A DNA stretch of 64,000 nt from Lamellibrachia satsuma (GCA_033239005.1 BSQZ01000054.1:284431-348430), one strand, 5' to 3'. Positions 11,599-23,949 are shown, numbered from the stretch's first letter. Translations and numbers: made by a program. The notes: generated from the sequence alone by a model not told the origin.

Positions 11599-11930
11599 TT
11601 ACAATGCTGTACTTTGCAACATTCGGATGTAAACGTGATTCAGCGATTGAGAGAGTTGTTGTTTTTCGATTTCCTCTGGAAAAACAAAGATTAGTGAAGC
11701 AATGAATTCACAACTGCGGGCGGGCTGGTTGGGAACGCGATATGCCAGACTTTGATCGGCCCATTTTGAAGAGTCGTGTTTTGACGTTGATATATTTTCA
11801 TTAACTAATGGGTCAAGATCCTTCAAAATGTCGGCAACGGAGAACTCTAAAGCCTGAAGCAGTACCGACAATCTTCCAGCATGTACCTCAGTCGAAGGCT
11901 TCGACACAACGCAAACACTCAATCAAGAGA
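11599..11930 (+). pseudogene. Decayed THAP zinc-finger domain (left arm)
   Basis: Read across shifting frames, the plus strand gives ATFGCKRDS, then VVVFRFPLEKQRL, then RYARL-stop-SAHFEESCFD, then LKPEAVPTIF. These are the ordered landmarks of a THAP domain: first cysteine region, FRFP, CSEHF and the LKPxAVPTIF end. The codon where CSEHF should begin with the zinc-binding cysteine is TGA, and at least two frame changes are needed, so it is dead. THAP domains bind DNA and occur in P-element-type transposases and in host regulators; the source here is unknown. Other copies are at 23950-24255 and 27850-28020. Confidence 0.7.
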
Positions 11931-11939
11931 ACTGTCAAA

Positions 11940-13353
11940 TCTGATAGCGAAGCGGTAAGTAAACAATGAATGAATGGACTATCTTCCCAAATAAGTTGAT
12001 TTTAGACGCAAACAGCATGTCTAAACTTATTGGCAGGTATGTGACTAAAATCGTCTGCGTCTACGATCAGGCGTTTAAAGTCGGAGTTGTGGGAAACCTA
12101 TACAGCCCTCTTGACATAGGATTCTGAACAAATATGGCGCTGTCCATGCAAAATAAGCTTTTCGGTGTTCAACAAGATGTATTTATTTAACCAATTGCGT
12201 GATATTCTTGATTACAGTTGCAAATGGTTAGTTTTCAAGTATAGGTTCAAATGTCCCAAAAATACATTTGGTTTCACTTTAAACACTAGTACATATTTAG
12301 CCATTAAATGTGTGTTTCAACTGTAATGCTAAAATGTTTGTTTCGTTGTCTTTGTCATTAGCTTTGTTTGTGTGGCTGTTTCGAATCCTTGTTGTTGTTG
12401 ACACCATTGTTGATCAAGGCTCCGATGGCAACCTCCTTTTAGAGGCCATTGACTAATGAATATCGTACTGTTAGTGAGATGAGGGATTTTGGAACAGTGT
12501 GTGACTATTCAGTTGCATATGTAGCAACTATGACATGCACCGATGTCTCCAAAGAGAAGTTATACATCCAAATATATACCTCTTCACAGGACAAGCTCCT
12601 GTTACTGGTTCATGTAACCACTTGAAGGAATCAAACACCACGTAAATCAACTGTAGCATACGCCGAGATAGCATCTGACGTGACCACTCGGCGGAATTCA
12701 CTGGACTGTTGCAAGTAAAGTAGTTCACCGAATTCGTTCGCGCGTTAATTTTCCGCGACGTAGTCGCATGTCTTTACACGCCGCAATGCAACTTTTGAAT
12801 CATTTGGAACCTTTTTCAATGTGCAACATTACATAGTTGCATATACCTGAGTCTTCACCATGTCATTATATTAAGCTCATTGACGAAATGGACCACAAAT
12901 CTACAAACATATTATATACTTCTCTCTTTTTTTCAACATATCTTATTTATAGTTAGTCCGTTAACCATATATTTATTTCAGCATATCCACTGAAGTTATA
13001 ATTTCCTTCCTTCTGCTGCGAACTCAGCTAAATCCTAGCATACATATATACTTACGTACGTACGTAAGATCAACATTTCACAAGAGTTAACGATAGTTAA
13101 CACTGCAATCAGTGTGCCTTGCAATCAGTTTATAGTTTGTATAGTTGCATTCATTTATCGTCCTCTGTGAGAATGCATACTTTCTGATATCCAATCTACA
13201 CTGTTTCTCAAGTCTCAAGTCTAAAGTGGTTATATTCCAAACAGCCCAAACTTGGGCTAACGCATGAGTTTGTGATGGACTGTGCGTTGCGGGTGGTACA
13301 TACAACTAAAAGACTAGTATCTTTAATGTTGCTGAAAGGGTTTTTATCTGATA
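11940..13353. repeat. Dispersed repeats incl. repeat X module 2 (12480-12735)
   Basis: 12195-12300 holds a copy of a repeat containing ATTCTTGATTACAGTTGCAA, seen at least six times in the window. 12480-12735 is a second repeat X module, partly similar to module 1, with a third copy at 34865-35000. A short TACG tandem lies near 13053-13066. No gene is supported. Confidence 0.55.
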
Positions 13354-16300
13354 GTTTTATTTATTTTATGTTAAGGATGTTAGATGAACATTTTTAATAC
13401 GTTGGTTATGTGTATGAATACTGTCGCTGTCTTGCCACATGCGCACATAGACAATCTCCATACCCACACCATGGATAAGTTTACGCTGAGCACTGTGTTT
13501 TAAAGGCAGTTTAGGTGAGCAGGTGTGGTGAAAGGGAGTTCCATGATTGCTTCTTGAAATTTTTGTGGGGTTTTTATGTGGATAATTTTTGGTGGAATCA
13601 TATTCCATATGCGAATGGCTCTGGGATAAAATGAAAAGACCATTGCATTTATACGACACCTGGGGGCTACGTATTGTCCACGGGTTCGAGAGCGGGTTAG
13701 TATGCCTGGGAGGGGGTGATCTCAATAATGTTATTTAGAATTGTGTAGAAGGTTGTGGCTTGTTTAATAATACGTCTTCGTTCAAGGGTTAGCCATCCAA
13801 GGGCAGTAATTAGATCTGCTGGTTTGTGTTCCGTCTGTAATCATTTTTAACAAATCTGGCAGCAGAGTGTTGTACTCTTTCAAGGCTTTTAACTTGTGAA
13901 ATGGTGTGATGATTCCATATTGGTGACGAATACTCGAGTTTTGGCCGGATTAGCATGTTGTAGGCTGTTTGTTTAACTTCGGGTTTACATGGGTCAAGAG
14001 TTCGTTTAATCATGCCTAAAACTTTCGGAAATTTTGAAGTTATGTCAGTTACGTGATTTGTCCAGGTTAATTTGGAATCCAATTTTACTCCGAGATATGA
14101 GTGGCTGGATACAGTGGATAATAGCTGGCCAAAAAGCGAGTAATTGTGTGTGCTGGGTTTAGTTTTGTTTGTTATTGGAAGGTGTACACATTTAGACACA
14201 TTAAATTCCATTTGCCATTTGTCTGACCATGTTCGGAGTTGGTTTAGGTCAGTTTGGAGAATTTCGTGGTCGGTTTTGGAATAAATTTTACGATATATAA
14301 TACTGTCATCTGCAAACAGGCGTATAGAAGATTTAATGTTCCCATCTATGTCATTTATGTAGAGTAAGAAGAGGACATGTCCTAGAACTGAACCCTGTGG
14401 GACACCAGATTTGACATCTGTGATGTCCGACAAGGCTCCGTTAACTGAGACTCTCTGTTTGCGGTTGGATATAAAAGATTTTATCCAGTTTTGAGTGTTT
14501 CCAGTGATTCCGTAGGAGGTCAATTTTGATAGAAGACGTAGATGAGGCACTTTGTCGAAGGCTTTGGCAAAGTCAAGCCGGATTGCGTCAATTTGGGTCT
14601 TGTTGTCCATAGCAGTCATCCAGTCATGGACTGTCTCAATGAGTTGAGATTCACAAGATAGTCCCGACTGGAATCCGTGTTGGAAGTGGAGAATGATGTT
14701 ATGCTTGTGCAAGTGTTTCCACATATTGCTTAGGATGATATGTTCCATTACTTTACAGAGGATGCAGGTTAGTGATATGGATCTGTAGTTAGCAGGGTAA
14801 GATTTGTGGCTCTTTTTGTGTATAGGAGTTACTAATGCTTGTAGCCAGTCGTTAGGAAGTTTACCTGTGTTGTATGATTGTTGGAAAATTTGGGTGATAA
14901 TGGGGGCTATCTGCTTTGCAGTTTCTTTAAGGACTCTGGCTGGGAGTACATCTGGGCCTGTAGCTTTGTTCTGGTTTAGATTTTCCAGCTGCTTAATTAC
15001 GCCAACTATGCCAATTTAGAGAAGGGGATGTTGGGGTAAGTAGACGGGGCTATTTGGGGGATGGGTGCTTTTCTTGGGTAAATACAGAGCTAAATTGGTT
15101 GTTTAGGGCATTTGCTTTATCACGATTATTTATTATTGGCTGGTCGTTTACTGGAAGTGTGGGAATGCCGATGTTTTCTCGTTTATTTGCCTTAATAAAT
15201 GATCATAATCGTTTTGGATTAGTTTTCAGGCTGTCTCCAATGTGGGTGTTAATATAGTCTTTGTAAGATTTTGCTAATGCTTTAGTAGCTTGCTTTCGGA
15301 GTTCCTTAAATTTTTCCCGTTCACTGTTTAGTCCAGTTTGCTTTGCCTTTTTGTGGCTTTTGTTACGTCTTCTCTGCATTCTAATTAGTTCACGTGTTAT
15401 CCAGGGGAGGTGGGTTTTAGCTTTAGTGTATCGTCTAGGTATGCTATTGTTAATCAAGGTAGTCAGTCGTTCGCGAAAGAAGGTCCAGTTTATGTCTATA
15501 TCCTGTAAGTTGTGGTCCATGTCGAAGTACTCATGATTTAGTTTGTCTATGTCGTCTTTGAGTTTGTCCCAGATTTGTAACTTTAAACTTTGTGGGGGGT
15601 TTTCTTGTTGCGAACTGGGTTTAAGTTGACATTGAAGGTCACGGATTCGTGATCGCTCATTTTATACAGCCCAAAGTCGTTAGTTATTTCTAGTAGTTTT
15701 TTACGCTTGCTAGCAGTGCTGTTGTTAGTGGTCTGATGATTTGTCCAGTTGATATCATGGAGGTTAAAATCTCCAGCTATGACTACATTAGGGGGAGTTT
15801 TTTTGTGATCTATATAGTTTAGTTAGGGAGTCATGGAGAGCTCCAAGGGTGGTCATTTGGGGGTTGATAATAAGATGCAAAGTATATGCATTTGTTTCGT
15901 GCAAAGTGAATTTTTGTCCAACCTGTTTCACAATTTGAGTTTAAATTTTGGAGGGGTTCAGCTACAATGTTGTCACGGAAGGCTATAAGGACTCCACCGC
16001 CATGGACATTCCTGTCCTTTCTGATGGCCTCATAGTTGGGTGGTAGGAAAGAGTATGTAGCATAGTTTGCATCTAATTTAGTTTCAACTAGAAATATGAT
16101 GTCTGGGTTATTAGATTGAATAGTTGCCTTTAGTTGGGTTGCTTTTTCTATGCTCTTAACGCTGTTGGCGTTTATAAAAATTCCTTTCTTTAAGTGTGTT
16201 TCCTTGGGTTTTCTTGTAACGTTCAGGGGTTGAAGTGTTTTGGGGGTTTGGGGCGAAATTAAGCTTGCATTTTGTGATGTATGGAGTGTTGGGGTACTAA

Positions 16301-17224
16301 GCATAGAGCTGTCAGACCAGGTGTTGGTATAATTGGATTGCTCATTTCTAGATGGAGAAGTGGTAACATTTGGAATTCCACAATGGTCGCAGAACCAGAA
16401 GGCACTTTGGTTAATCAAAGAGTTGGAGGATGATGGAGATATACCAGTATAATATATGTGGTGCCATTGATTACATTCTTCGCAGAGGATAGCCTTATCT
16501 CGTTTTCTGACAGGTTGATGACAACTTCCACAAGGACAAATTGGGCGCAAATGTGGGCCAGGGTTTAGATGGATGTCGCCTGAGAGTGCGATCAGTCCAC
16601 TGAGGTACATATGTGTAAGAACCTTTGATTTGAATTTGATTTTGGGTGGAAATTTAATTCGGGGTTTCAAAGTTAGGGCATAATATTTTGGTTTAATTTA
16701 GAGATTTGATCGAGATACGCGTTGACATGTCCAATGGTCGTTGCTATTAGGAGAATGACGGTGATAATTTGCGTTAACCCAAGGTTCATCCGCGTGGAGT
16801 GCGGAACTAGGTGAGGCGAATATTTCCTAAAAGGAGATCTGAATTGGAATACATTTTGTAGCATGGTTTTCTGAAAGTTAGATCCAAATGCAAACAGTGG
16901 CGACTTGAAGAAAAGTAAGCTTTCTAATGAAATGCTTAGAGATAAAGTGAAAAGAACTCACCCGGATGGCGCCGGCAGTGGAAGTCCGCCATCTTGGAAA
17001 TTCTGGTTCATGTGTTGCGGTAAAGGGCTTTGTTTTTATTAATTGATTTTGTTGTCATTTGGTTTGTCTGGTTCCGCGTGATCAGTGGATTATGTTGAGT
17101 TGTTGTACCAGTTGTGGTCATTCGTTGTGTTGGTGAACATGTTGTGTTGGGTGAAATGTGTGGAGCGATGTAATGTAATGGACTCGTACCACCCCGACGC
17201 ATGCGCATGCGCCATAGCACTAAC
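13354..17224 (-). mobile_element. CR1-like non-LTR retrotransposon, dead copy (left arm)
   Basis: Minus-strand mirror of the element at 18660-22530. In order it holds a PHD-finger segment, an AP-endonuclease domain (16670-15831 and onward), a linker frame (15520-15203) and a reverse transcriptase (14748-13810) with SGVPQGS and FADD motifs. Stop codons and frameshifts break it at the same places as the right copy, so it died before the arms separated or has been kept similar by gene conversion. Single substitutions distinguish the copies, for example Lys instead of Thr just before SGVPQGS. Confidence 0.9.
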
Positions 17225-17655
17225 TCTACTTTCTCTTCTTTCTCTTACCTGAGACAAAATACTATTCACTTTACAATTACCATCTGTATGTAATGTGTGT
17301 TAAATTATATGACAACATTTTCATTGAGCAAAAATTAAATATATATTAAATACAATTTTATCAAATATCATAGAAAGAGAGAGAGAGAGGGGGGGAGAGT
17401 GAGATAGAGAGAGAGAGAGTACGAAACAATTGCTAACAAATGCAACATACGACCCATGTAATGCAAAATGTGTAATAACTGAATTAATCGATAACGTTTC
17501 TTGGAGGGACGACAGTTTTGGCGCCATCTGCCGATCAACATTCAGCTAGAACTTTTATTACAAAAGATATTTCTTTTAAACGCATGTGGTATTCTATATT
17601 TTCATTTCATGTATATAATATCAACGTCTATCGCCCAATTAACGTATACCCAATA
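17225..17655. other. Innermost left-arm sequence next to the spacer
   Basis: Contains a GA/CT tract at about 17371-17420, much shorter than its partner at 18440-18510, and a GGCGCCATCTGC motif near 17520. No gene seen. Confidence 0.5.
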
Positions 17656-18201
17656 GGCATTCGTACTGTGCGAAGGAACTGATGCGGATGTTTCACGCAG
17701 ATTACGTAAATCACAATAATCACAGAAAACACGAGAACAATCGCGCGTTTATGCAAAACCGCGTACAAGGTCGCGTTTTAAATTATTCAAATGTCATCTG
17801 GATTCTCAGAATGAGGCAGCCGTGTGTTATCTGGTTTGATATATCACGGTAAAATGCTCTAGACCAATCGGGTAGTCTTATTACCGTGATATATCCATCC
17901 AGATAATGCACGCTGCCTCGTTCTGATAATCCTATGTTAAGCATACGTTTGTGAACGTCGATTGGATATCAGCACGGTTAGCCGTTGTATAATATCCTAT
18001 ACACCAGCTTCAGAGAGGACCGTAGTTGTGGCAGTTACTCAGTACAGTGGACGGGAACCAGGTAGTAAAGCTATCAGCTGAACATATGCGCCATCTGCTG
18101 GATAATGTGTTGACAAACAGAGCGTATGGATTGTACAACCTACTGTCAGTCAAATTGTGATATCCACCTTTTTGCCGGCATCATTATTTTATTGACTTGC
18201 A
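17656..18201. other. Palindrome spacer (546 bp, single copy)
   Basis: This sequence has no partner in either arm. It contains a smaller imperfect hairpin (separate entry) and otherwise no recognisable gene. It is the only unduplicated DNA between the two arms. Confidence 0.85.
17804..17928. repeat. Imperfect hairpin inside the spacer
   Basis: About 48-bp arms (17804-17852 and 17881-17928) share GATATATCACGGTAA and its complement plus GAGGCAGC.GTG.GTTATCTGG, around a 28-bp loop carrying ACCAATCGGG. It could be a foldback MITE or a regulatory cruciform. Confidence 0.7.
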
Positions 18202-18435
18202 TATTGGGTATACGTTAATTGGGCGATAGACGTTGATATTATATACATGAAATGAAAATATAGAATACCACATGCGTTTAAAAGAAATATCTTTTGTAAT
18301 AAAAGTTCTAGCTGAATGTTGATCGGCAGATGGCGCCAAAACTGTCGTCCCTCCAAGAAACGTTATCGATTAATTCAGTTATTACACATTTTTGCATTAC
18401 ATGGGTCGTATGTTGCATTTGTTAGCAATTGTTTC

Positions 18436-18439
<4 letters not shown>

Positions 18440-18485
<46 letters not shown>

Positions 18486-18510
18486 ACTCTCCCCCCCTCT
18501 CTCTCTCTTT
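18440..18510. repeat. CT-rich microsatellite
   Basis: About 40 bp of CT repeat followed by a CCCCCCCTCTCT stretch; expanded relative to the left arm. Confidence 0.85.
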
Positions 18511-19213
18511 CTATGATATTTGATAAAATTGTATTAAATATATATTTAATTTTTGCTCAATGAAAATGTTGTCATATAATTTAACACACATTACATACAG
18601 ATGGTAATTGTAAAGTGAATAGTATTTTGTCTCAGGTAAGAGAAAGAAGAGAAAGTAGAGTTAGTGCTATGGCGCATGCGCATGCGTCGGGGTGGTACGA
18701 GTCTATTACATTACATCGCTCCACACATTTCACCCAACACAACATGTTCACCAACACAACGAATGACCACAACTGGTACAACAACTCAACATAATCCACT
18801 GATCACGCGGAACCAGACAAACCAAATGACAACAAAATCAATTAATAAAAACAAAGCCCTTTACCGCAACACATGAACCAGAATTTCCAAGATGGCGGAC
18901 TTCCACTGCCGGCGCCATCCGGGTGAGTTCTTTTCACTTTATCTCTAAGCATTTCATTAGAAAGCTTACTTTTCTTCAAGTCGCCACTGTTTGCATTTGG
19001 ATCTAACTTTCAGAAAACCATGCTACAAAATGTATTCCAATTCAGATCTCCTTTTAGGAAATATTCGCCTCACCTAGTTCCGCACTCCACGCGGATGAAC
19101 CTTGGGTTAACGCAAATTATCACCGTCATTCTCCTAATAGCAACGACCATTGGACATGTCAACGCGTATCTCGATCAAATCTCTAAATTAAACCAAAATA
19201 TTATGCCCTAACT

Positions 19214-20041
19214 TTGAAACCCCGAATTAAATTTCCACCCAAAATCAAATTCAAATCAAAGGTTCTTACACATATGTACCTCAGTGGACTGATCGCACTC
19301 TCAGGCGACATCCATCTAAACCCTGGCCCACATTTGCGCCCAATTTGTCCTTGTGGAAGTTGTCATCAACCTGTCAGAAAACGAGATAAGGCTATCCTCT
19401 GCGAAGAATGTAATCAATGGCACCACATATATTATACTGGTATATCTCCATCATCCTCCAACTCTTTGATTAACCAAAGTGCCTTCTGGTTCTGCGACCA
19501 TTGTGGAATTCCAAATGTTACCACTTCTCCATCTAGAAATGAGCAATCCAATTATACCAACACCTGGTCTGACAGCTCTATGCTTAGTACCCCAACACTC
19601 CATACATCACAAAATGCAAGCTTAATTTCGCCCCAAACCCCCAAAACACTTCAACCCCTGAACGTTACAAGAAAACCCAAGGAAACACACTTAAAGAAAG
19701 GAATTTTTATAAACGCCAACAGCGTTAAGAGCATAGAAAAAGCAACCCAACTAAAGGCAACTATTCAATCTAATAACCCAGACATCATATTTCTAGTTGA
19801 AACTAAATTAGATGCAAACTATGCTACATACTCTTTCCTACCACCCAACTATGAGGCCATCAGAAAGGACAGGAATGTCCATGGCGGTGGAGTCCTTATA
19901 GCCTTCCGTGACAACATTGTAGCTGAACCCCTCCAAAATTTAAACTCAAATTGTGAAACAGGTTGGACAAAAATTCACTTTGCACGAAACAAATGCATAT
20001 ACTTTGCATCTTATTATCAACCCCCAAATGACCACCCTTGA
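19214..20041 (+). pseudogene. Retrotransposon PHD finger plus AP-endonuclease fragment
   Basis: Of the 275 residues, about 25-38 read MYLSGLIALSGDIHLNPGP, a 2A-like motif ending NPGP. Next, C-P-C-G-x-C and CEEC..WHH form a PHD-type zinc finger, in which the expected cysteine after WHH is a tyrosine (HHIYYTGI). From about residue 165 the frame shows the AP-endonuclease landmarks INANSVKS, VETKLD and RKDRNVHGGGV. The frame breaks at about 20040; the expected continuation, with GDFN, lies in another frame. The mirror copy is at 15831-16670 on the minus strand. Confidence 0.85.
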
Positions 20042-21136
20042 AGCTCTCCATGACTCCCTAACTAAACTATATAGATCACAAAAAAACTCCCCCTAATGTA
20101 GTCATAACTGGAGATTTTAACCTCCATGATATCAACTGGACAAATCATCAGACCACTAACAACAGCACTGCTAGCAAGCGTAAAAAACTACTAGAAATAA
20201 CTAACGACTTTGGGCTGTATAAAATGAGCGATCACGAATCCGTGACCTTCAATGTCAACTTAAACCCAGTTCGCAACAAGAAAACCCCCCACAAAGTTTA
20301 AAGTTACAAATCTGGGACAAACTCAAAGACGACATAGACAAACTAAATCATGAGTACTTCGACATGGACCACAACTTACAGGATATAGACATAAACTGGA
20401 CCTTCTTTCGCGAACGACTGACTACCTTGATTAACAATAGCATACCTAGACGATACACTAAAGCTAAAACCCACCTCCCCTGGATAACACGTGAACTAAT
20501 TAGAATGCAGAGAAGACGTAACAAAAGCCACAAAAAGGCAAAGCAAACTGGACTAAACAGTGAACGGGAAAAATTTAAGGAACTCCGAAAGCAAGCTACT
20601 AAAGCATTAGCAAAATCTTACAAAGACTATATTAACACCCACATTGGAGACAGCCTGAAAACTAATCCAAAACGATTATGATCATTTATTAAGGCAAATA
20701 AACGAGAAAACATCGGCATTCCCACACTTCCAGTAAACGACCAGCCAATAATAAATAATCGTGATAAAGCAAATGCCCTAAACAACCAATTTAGCTCTGT
20801 ATTTACCCAAGAAAAGCACCCATCCCCCAAATAGCCCCGTCTACTTACCCCAACATCCCCCTTCTCTAAATTGGCATAGTTGGCGTAATTAAGCAGCTGG
20901 AAAATCTAAACCAGAACAAAGCTACAGGCCCAGATGTACTCCCAGCCAGAGTCCTTAAAGAAACTGCAAAGCAGATAGCCCCCATTATCACCCAAATTTT
21001 CCAACAATCATACAACACAGGTAAACTTCCTAACGACTGGCTACAAGCATTAGTAACTCCTATACACAAAAAGAGCCACAAATCTTACCCTGCTAACTAC
21101 AGATCCATATCACTAACCTGCATCCTCTGTAAAGTA

Positions 21137-22075
21137 ATGGAACATATCATCCTAAGCAATATGTGGAAACACTTGCACAAGCATAACATCATTCTCCACT
21201 TCCAACACGGATTCCAGTCGGGACTATCTTGTGAATCTCAACTCATTGAGACAGTCCATGACTGGATGACTGCTATGGACAACAAGACCCAAATTGACGC
21301 AATCCGGCTTGACTTTGCCAAAGCCTTCGACAAAGTGCCTCATCTACGTCTTCTATCAAAATTGACCTCCTACGGAATCACTGGAAACACTCAAAACTGG
21401 ATAAAATCTTTTATATCCAACCGCAAACAGAGAGTCTCAGTTAACGGAGCCTTGTCGGACATCACAGATGTCACATCTGGTGTCCCACAGGGTTCAGTTC
21501 TAGGACATGTCCTCTTCTTACTCTACATAAATGACATAGATGGGAACATTAAATCTTCTATACGCCTGTTTGCAGATGACAGTATTATATATCGTAAAAT
21601 TTATTCCAAAACCGACCACGAAATTCTCCAAACTGACCTAAACCAACTCCGAACATGGTCAGACAAATGGCAAATGGAATTTAATGTGTCTAAATGTGTA
21701 CACCTTCCAATAACAAACAAAACTAAACCCAGCACACACAATTACTCGCTTTTTGGCCAGCTATTATCCACTGTATCCAGCCACTCATATCTCGGAGTAA
21801 AATTGGATTCCAAATTAACCTGGACAAATCACGTAACTGACATAACTTCAAAATTTCCGAAAGTTGTAGGCATGATTAAACGAACTCTTGACCCATGTAA
21901 ACCCGAAGTTAAACAAACAGCCTACAACATGCTAATCCGGCCAAAACTCGAGTATTCGTCACCAATATGGAATCATCACACCATTTCACAAGTTAAAAGC
22001 CTTGAAAGAGTACAACACTCTGCTGCCAGATTTGTTAAAAATGATTACAGACGGAACACAAACCAGCAGATCTAA
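21137..22075 (+). pseudogene. Retrotransposon reverse transcriptase fragment
   Basis: 312 residues with LDFAKAFDKVPH, SGVPQGSVLG, YINDI and the catalytic FADD, followed by the thumb-region phrase YLGVKLDSKLTW. These are reverse-transcriptase motifs of CR1/Jockey-type LINEs. N-terminal motifs lie upstream of 21137 in the same area, and C-terminal ones after a frameshift at 22075. The mirror copy is at 13810-14748. Confidence 0.92.
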
Positions 22076-22530
22076 TTACTGCCCTTGGATGGCTAACCCT
22101 TGAACGAAGACGTATTACTAAACAAGCCACAACCTTCTACAAAATTCTAAATAACATTATTGAGATCACCCCCTCCCAGGCATACTAACCCGCTCTCGAA
22201 CCCGTGGACAATACGTAGCCCCCAGGTGTCGTATAAATGCAATGGTCTTTTCATTTTATCCCAGAGCCATTCGCATATGGAATATGATTCCACCAAAAAT
22301 TATCAACATAAAAAACCGAAAAACATTTCAAGAAGCAATCATGGAACTCCCTTTCACCACACCTCCTCACCTAAACTGCCTTTAAAACACAGTGCTCAGC
22401 GTAAACTTATCCATGGTGTGGGTATGGAGATTGTCTATGTGCGCATGTGGCAAGACAGCGACAGTATTCATACACATAACCAACGTATTAAAAATGTTCA
22501 TCTAACATCCTTAACATAAAATAAATAAAA

Positions 22531-23069
22531 CTATCAGATAAAAACCCTTTCAGCAACATTAAAGATACTAGTCTTTTAGTTGTATGTACCACCCGCAGCG
22601 CACAGTCCATCACAAACTCATGCGTTAGCCCAAGTTTGGGCTGTTTGGAATATAACCACTTGAGACTTGAGACTTGAGAAACAGTGTAGACTGGATATCA
22701 GAAAGTATGCATTCTCACAGAGGACGATAAATGAATGCAACTATACAAACTATAAACTGATTGCAAGGCACACTGATTGCAGTGTTAACTATCGTTATCG
22801 TGAAATGTTGATCTTGTACGTACGTACGTACGTACGTACGTACGTAAGTATATATGTATGCTAGGATTTAGCTGAGTTCGCAGCAGAAGGAAGGAAATTA
22901 TAACTTCAGTGGATATGCTGAAATAAATATATGGAGAACGGACTAACTATAAATAAGATATGTTGAAAAAAGGAGAGAAGTATATAATATGTTTGTAGAT
23001 TTGTGGTCCATTTCGGCGGCGTGTAAAGACATGCGACTACGTCGCGGAAAATTATCGCGCGAACGAATT
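22531..23069. other. Right-arm noncoding sequence with a GTAC tandem
   Basis: About 22816-22847 is a self-complementary (GTAC)n run of about 8 units, longer than the partner near 13053. No gene seen. Confidence 0.6.
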
Positions 23070-23350
23070 CGGTGAACTACTTTACTTGCAACAGCCCAGT
23101 GAATTCCGCCGAGTGGTCACGTCAGATGCTATCTCGGCGTATGCTACAGTTGATTTAACGTACGTGGTGTTTGATTCCTTCAAGTGGTTACATGAACCAG
23201 TAACAGGAGCTTGTCCTGTGAAGAGGTATATATTGGGATGTATAACTTCTCTTTGGAGACATCGGTGCATGTCATAGTTGCTACATATGCAACTGTATAA
23301 TCACACACTGTTCCAAAATCCCTCATCTCACTAACAGTACGATATCCATT
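23070..23350. repeat. Dispersed repeat X, module 2 (right arm)
   Basis: Mirror of 12480-12735, containing GTGGTCACGTCAGATGCTAT. A diverged third copy is at 34865-35000. Confidence 0.65.
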
Positions 23351-23469
23351 AGTCAATGGCCTCTAAAAGGAGGTTGCCATCGGAGCCTTGATCAACAATG
23401 GTGTCAACAACAACAACGATACGAAACAGCCACACAAACAAAGCTAATGACAAAGACAACGAAACAAAC

Positions 23470-23570
23470 AATGCATGTTTCAACTGTAATGTTTCAACTG
23501 TAATGTTTCAACTGTAATGTTTCAACTGTAATGCTAATCATTTTAGCATTACAGTTGAAACACACATTTC
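23470..23570. repeat. Local tandem plus inverted insertion in the right arm
   Basis: TGTTTCAACTGTAA occurs four times in a row and is then followed by its inverse (TTTAGCATTACAGTTGAAAC), forming a hairpin. The left arm has only one copy (about 12310-12335). Confidence 0.85.
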
Positions 23571-23949
23571 ATGGCTAAATATGGCTAAATAGTGTTTAAA
23601 GTGAAACCAAAGGTATTTTTTGGGACATTTGAACCTATACTTGAAAACTAACCATTTGCAACTGTAATCAAGAATATCACGCAATTGGTTAAATAAATAC
23701 ACCTTGTTGAACACCGAAAAGCTCATGGACAGCGCCATATTTGTTCAGAATCCTACGTCAAGAGGGCTGTATAGGTTTCCCACAACTCCGACTTTAAACG
23801 CCTGATCGTAGACGCAGACGATTTTAGTCACATACCTGCCAATAAGTTTAGACATGCTGTTTGCGTCTAAAATCAACTTATTTGGGAAGATAGTCCATTC
23901 ATTCATTGTTTACTTACCGCCTCGCTTTCCGATTTGACAGTTCTCTTGA

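Larger units (their letters stand above)
18660..22530 (+). mobile_element. CR1-like non-LTR retrotransposon, dead copy (right arm)
   Basis: The putative 5' region has an NRF-1-like GCGCATGCGCATGCG at 18671-18685 and a YY1-like AAGATGGCGGAC at 18889-18900. Then come a short frame (19020-19211), a PHD and endonuclease frame (19214-20041), the rest of the endonuclease in other frames with GDFN near 20111 and SDH near 20229, a linker frame (20364-20681), the reverse transcriptase (21137-22075) and a C-terminal stretch with FYPRAIRIWN near 22254-22285. It ends near an ATAAAATAAATAAAA tail at 22515-22530. The domain order and C-terminal motif fit the CR1/Jockey group. Several frameshifts and stops make it inactive. 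Exact ends and target-site duplications were not resolved. Confidence 0.9.

Noticed and set aside
16673..17220. Short frames (63 and 70 codons) before the PHD frame as separate genes
   Set aside because: They are mirrored exactly in the other arm and lie in the 5' region of the retrotransposon, so they are part of that dead element.
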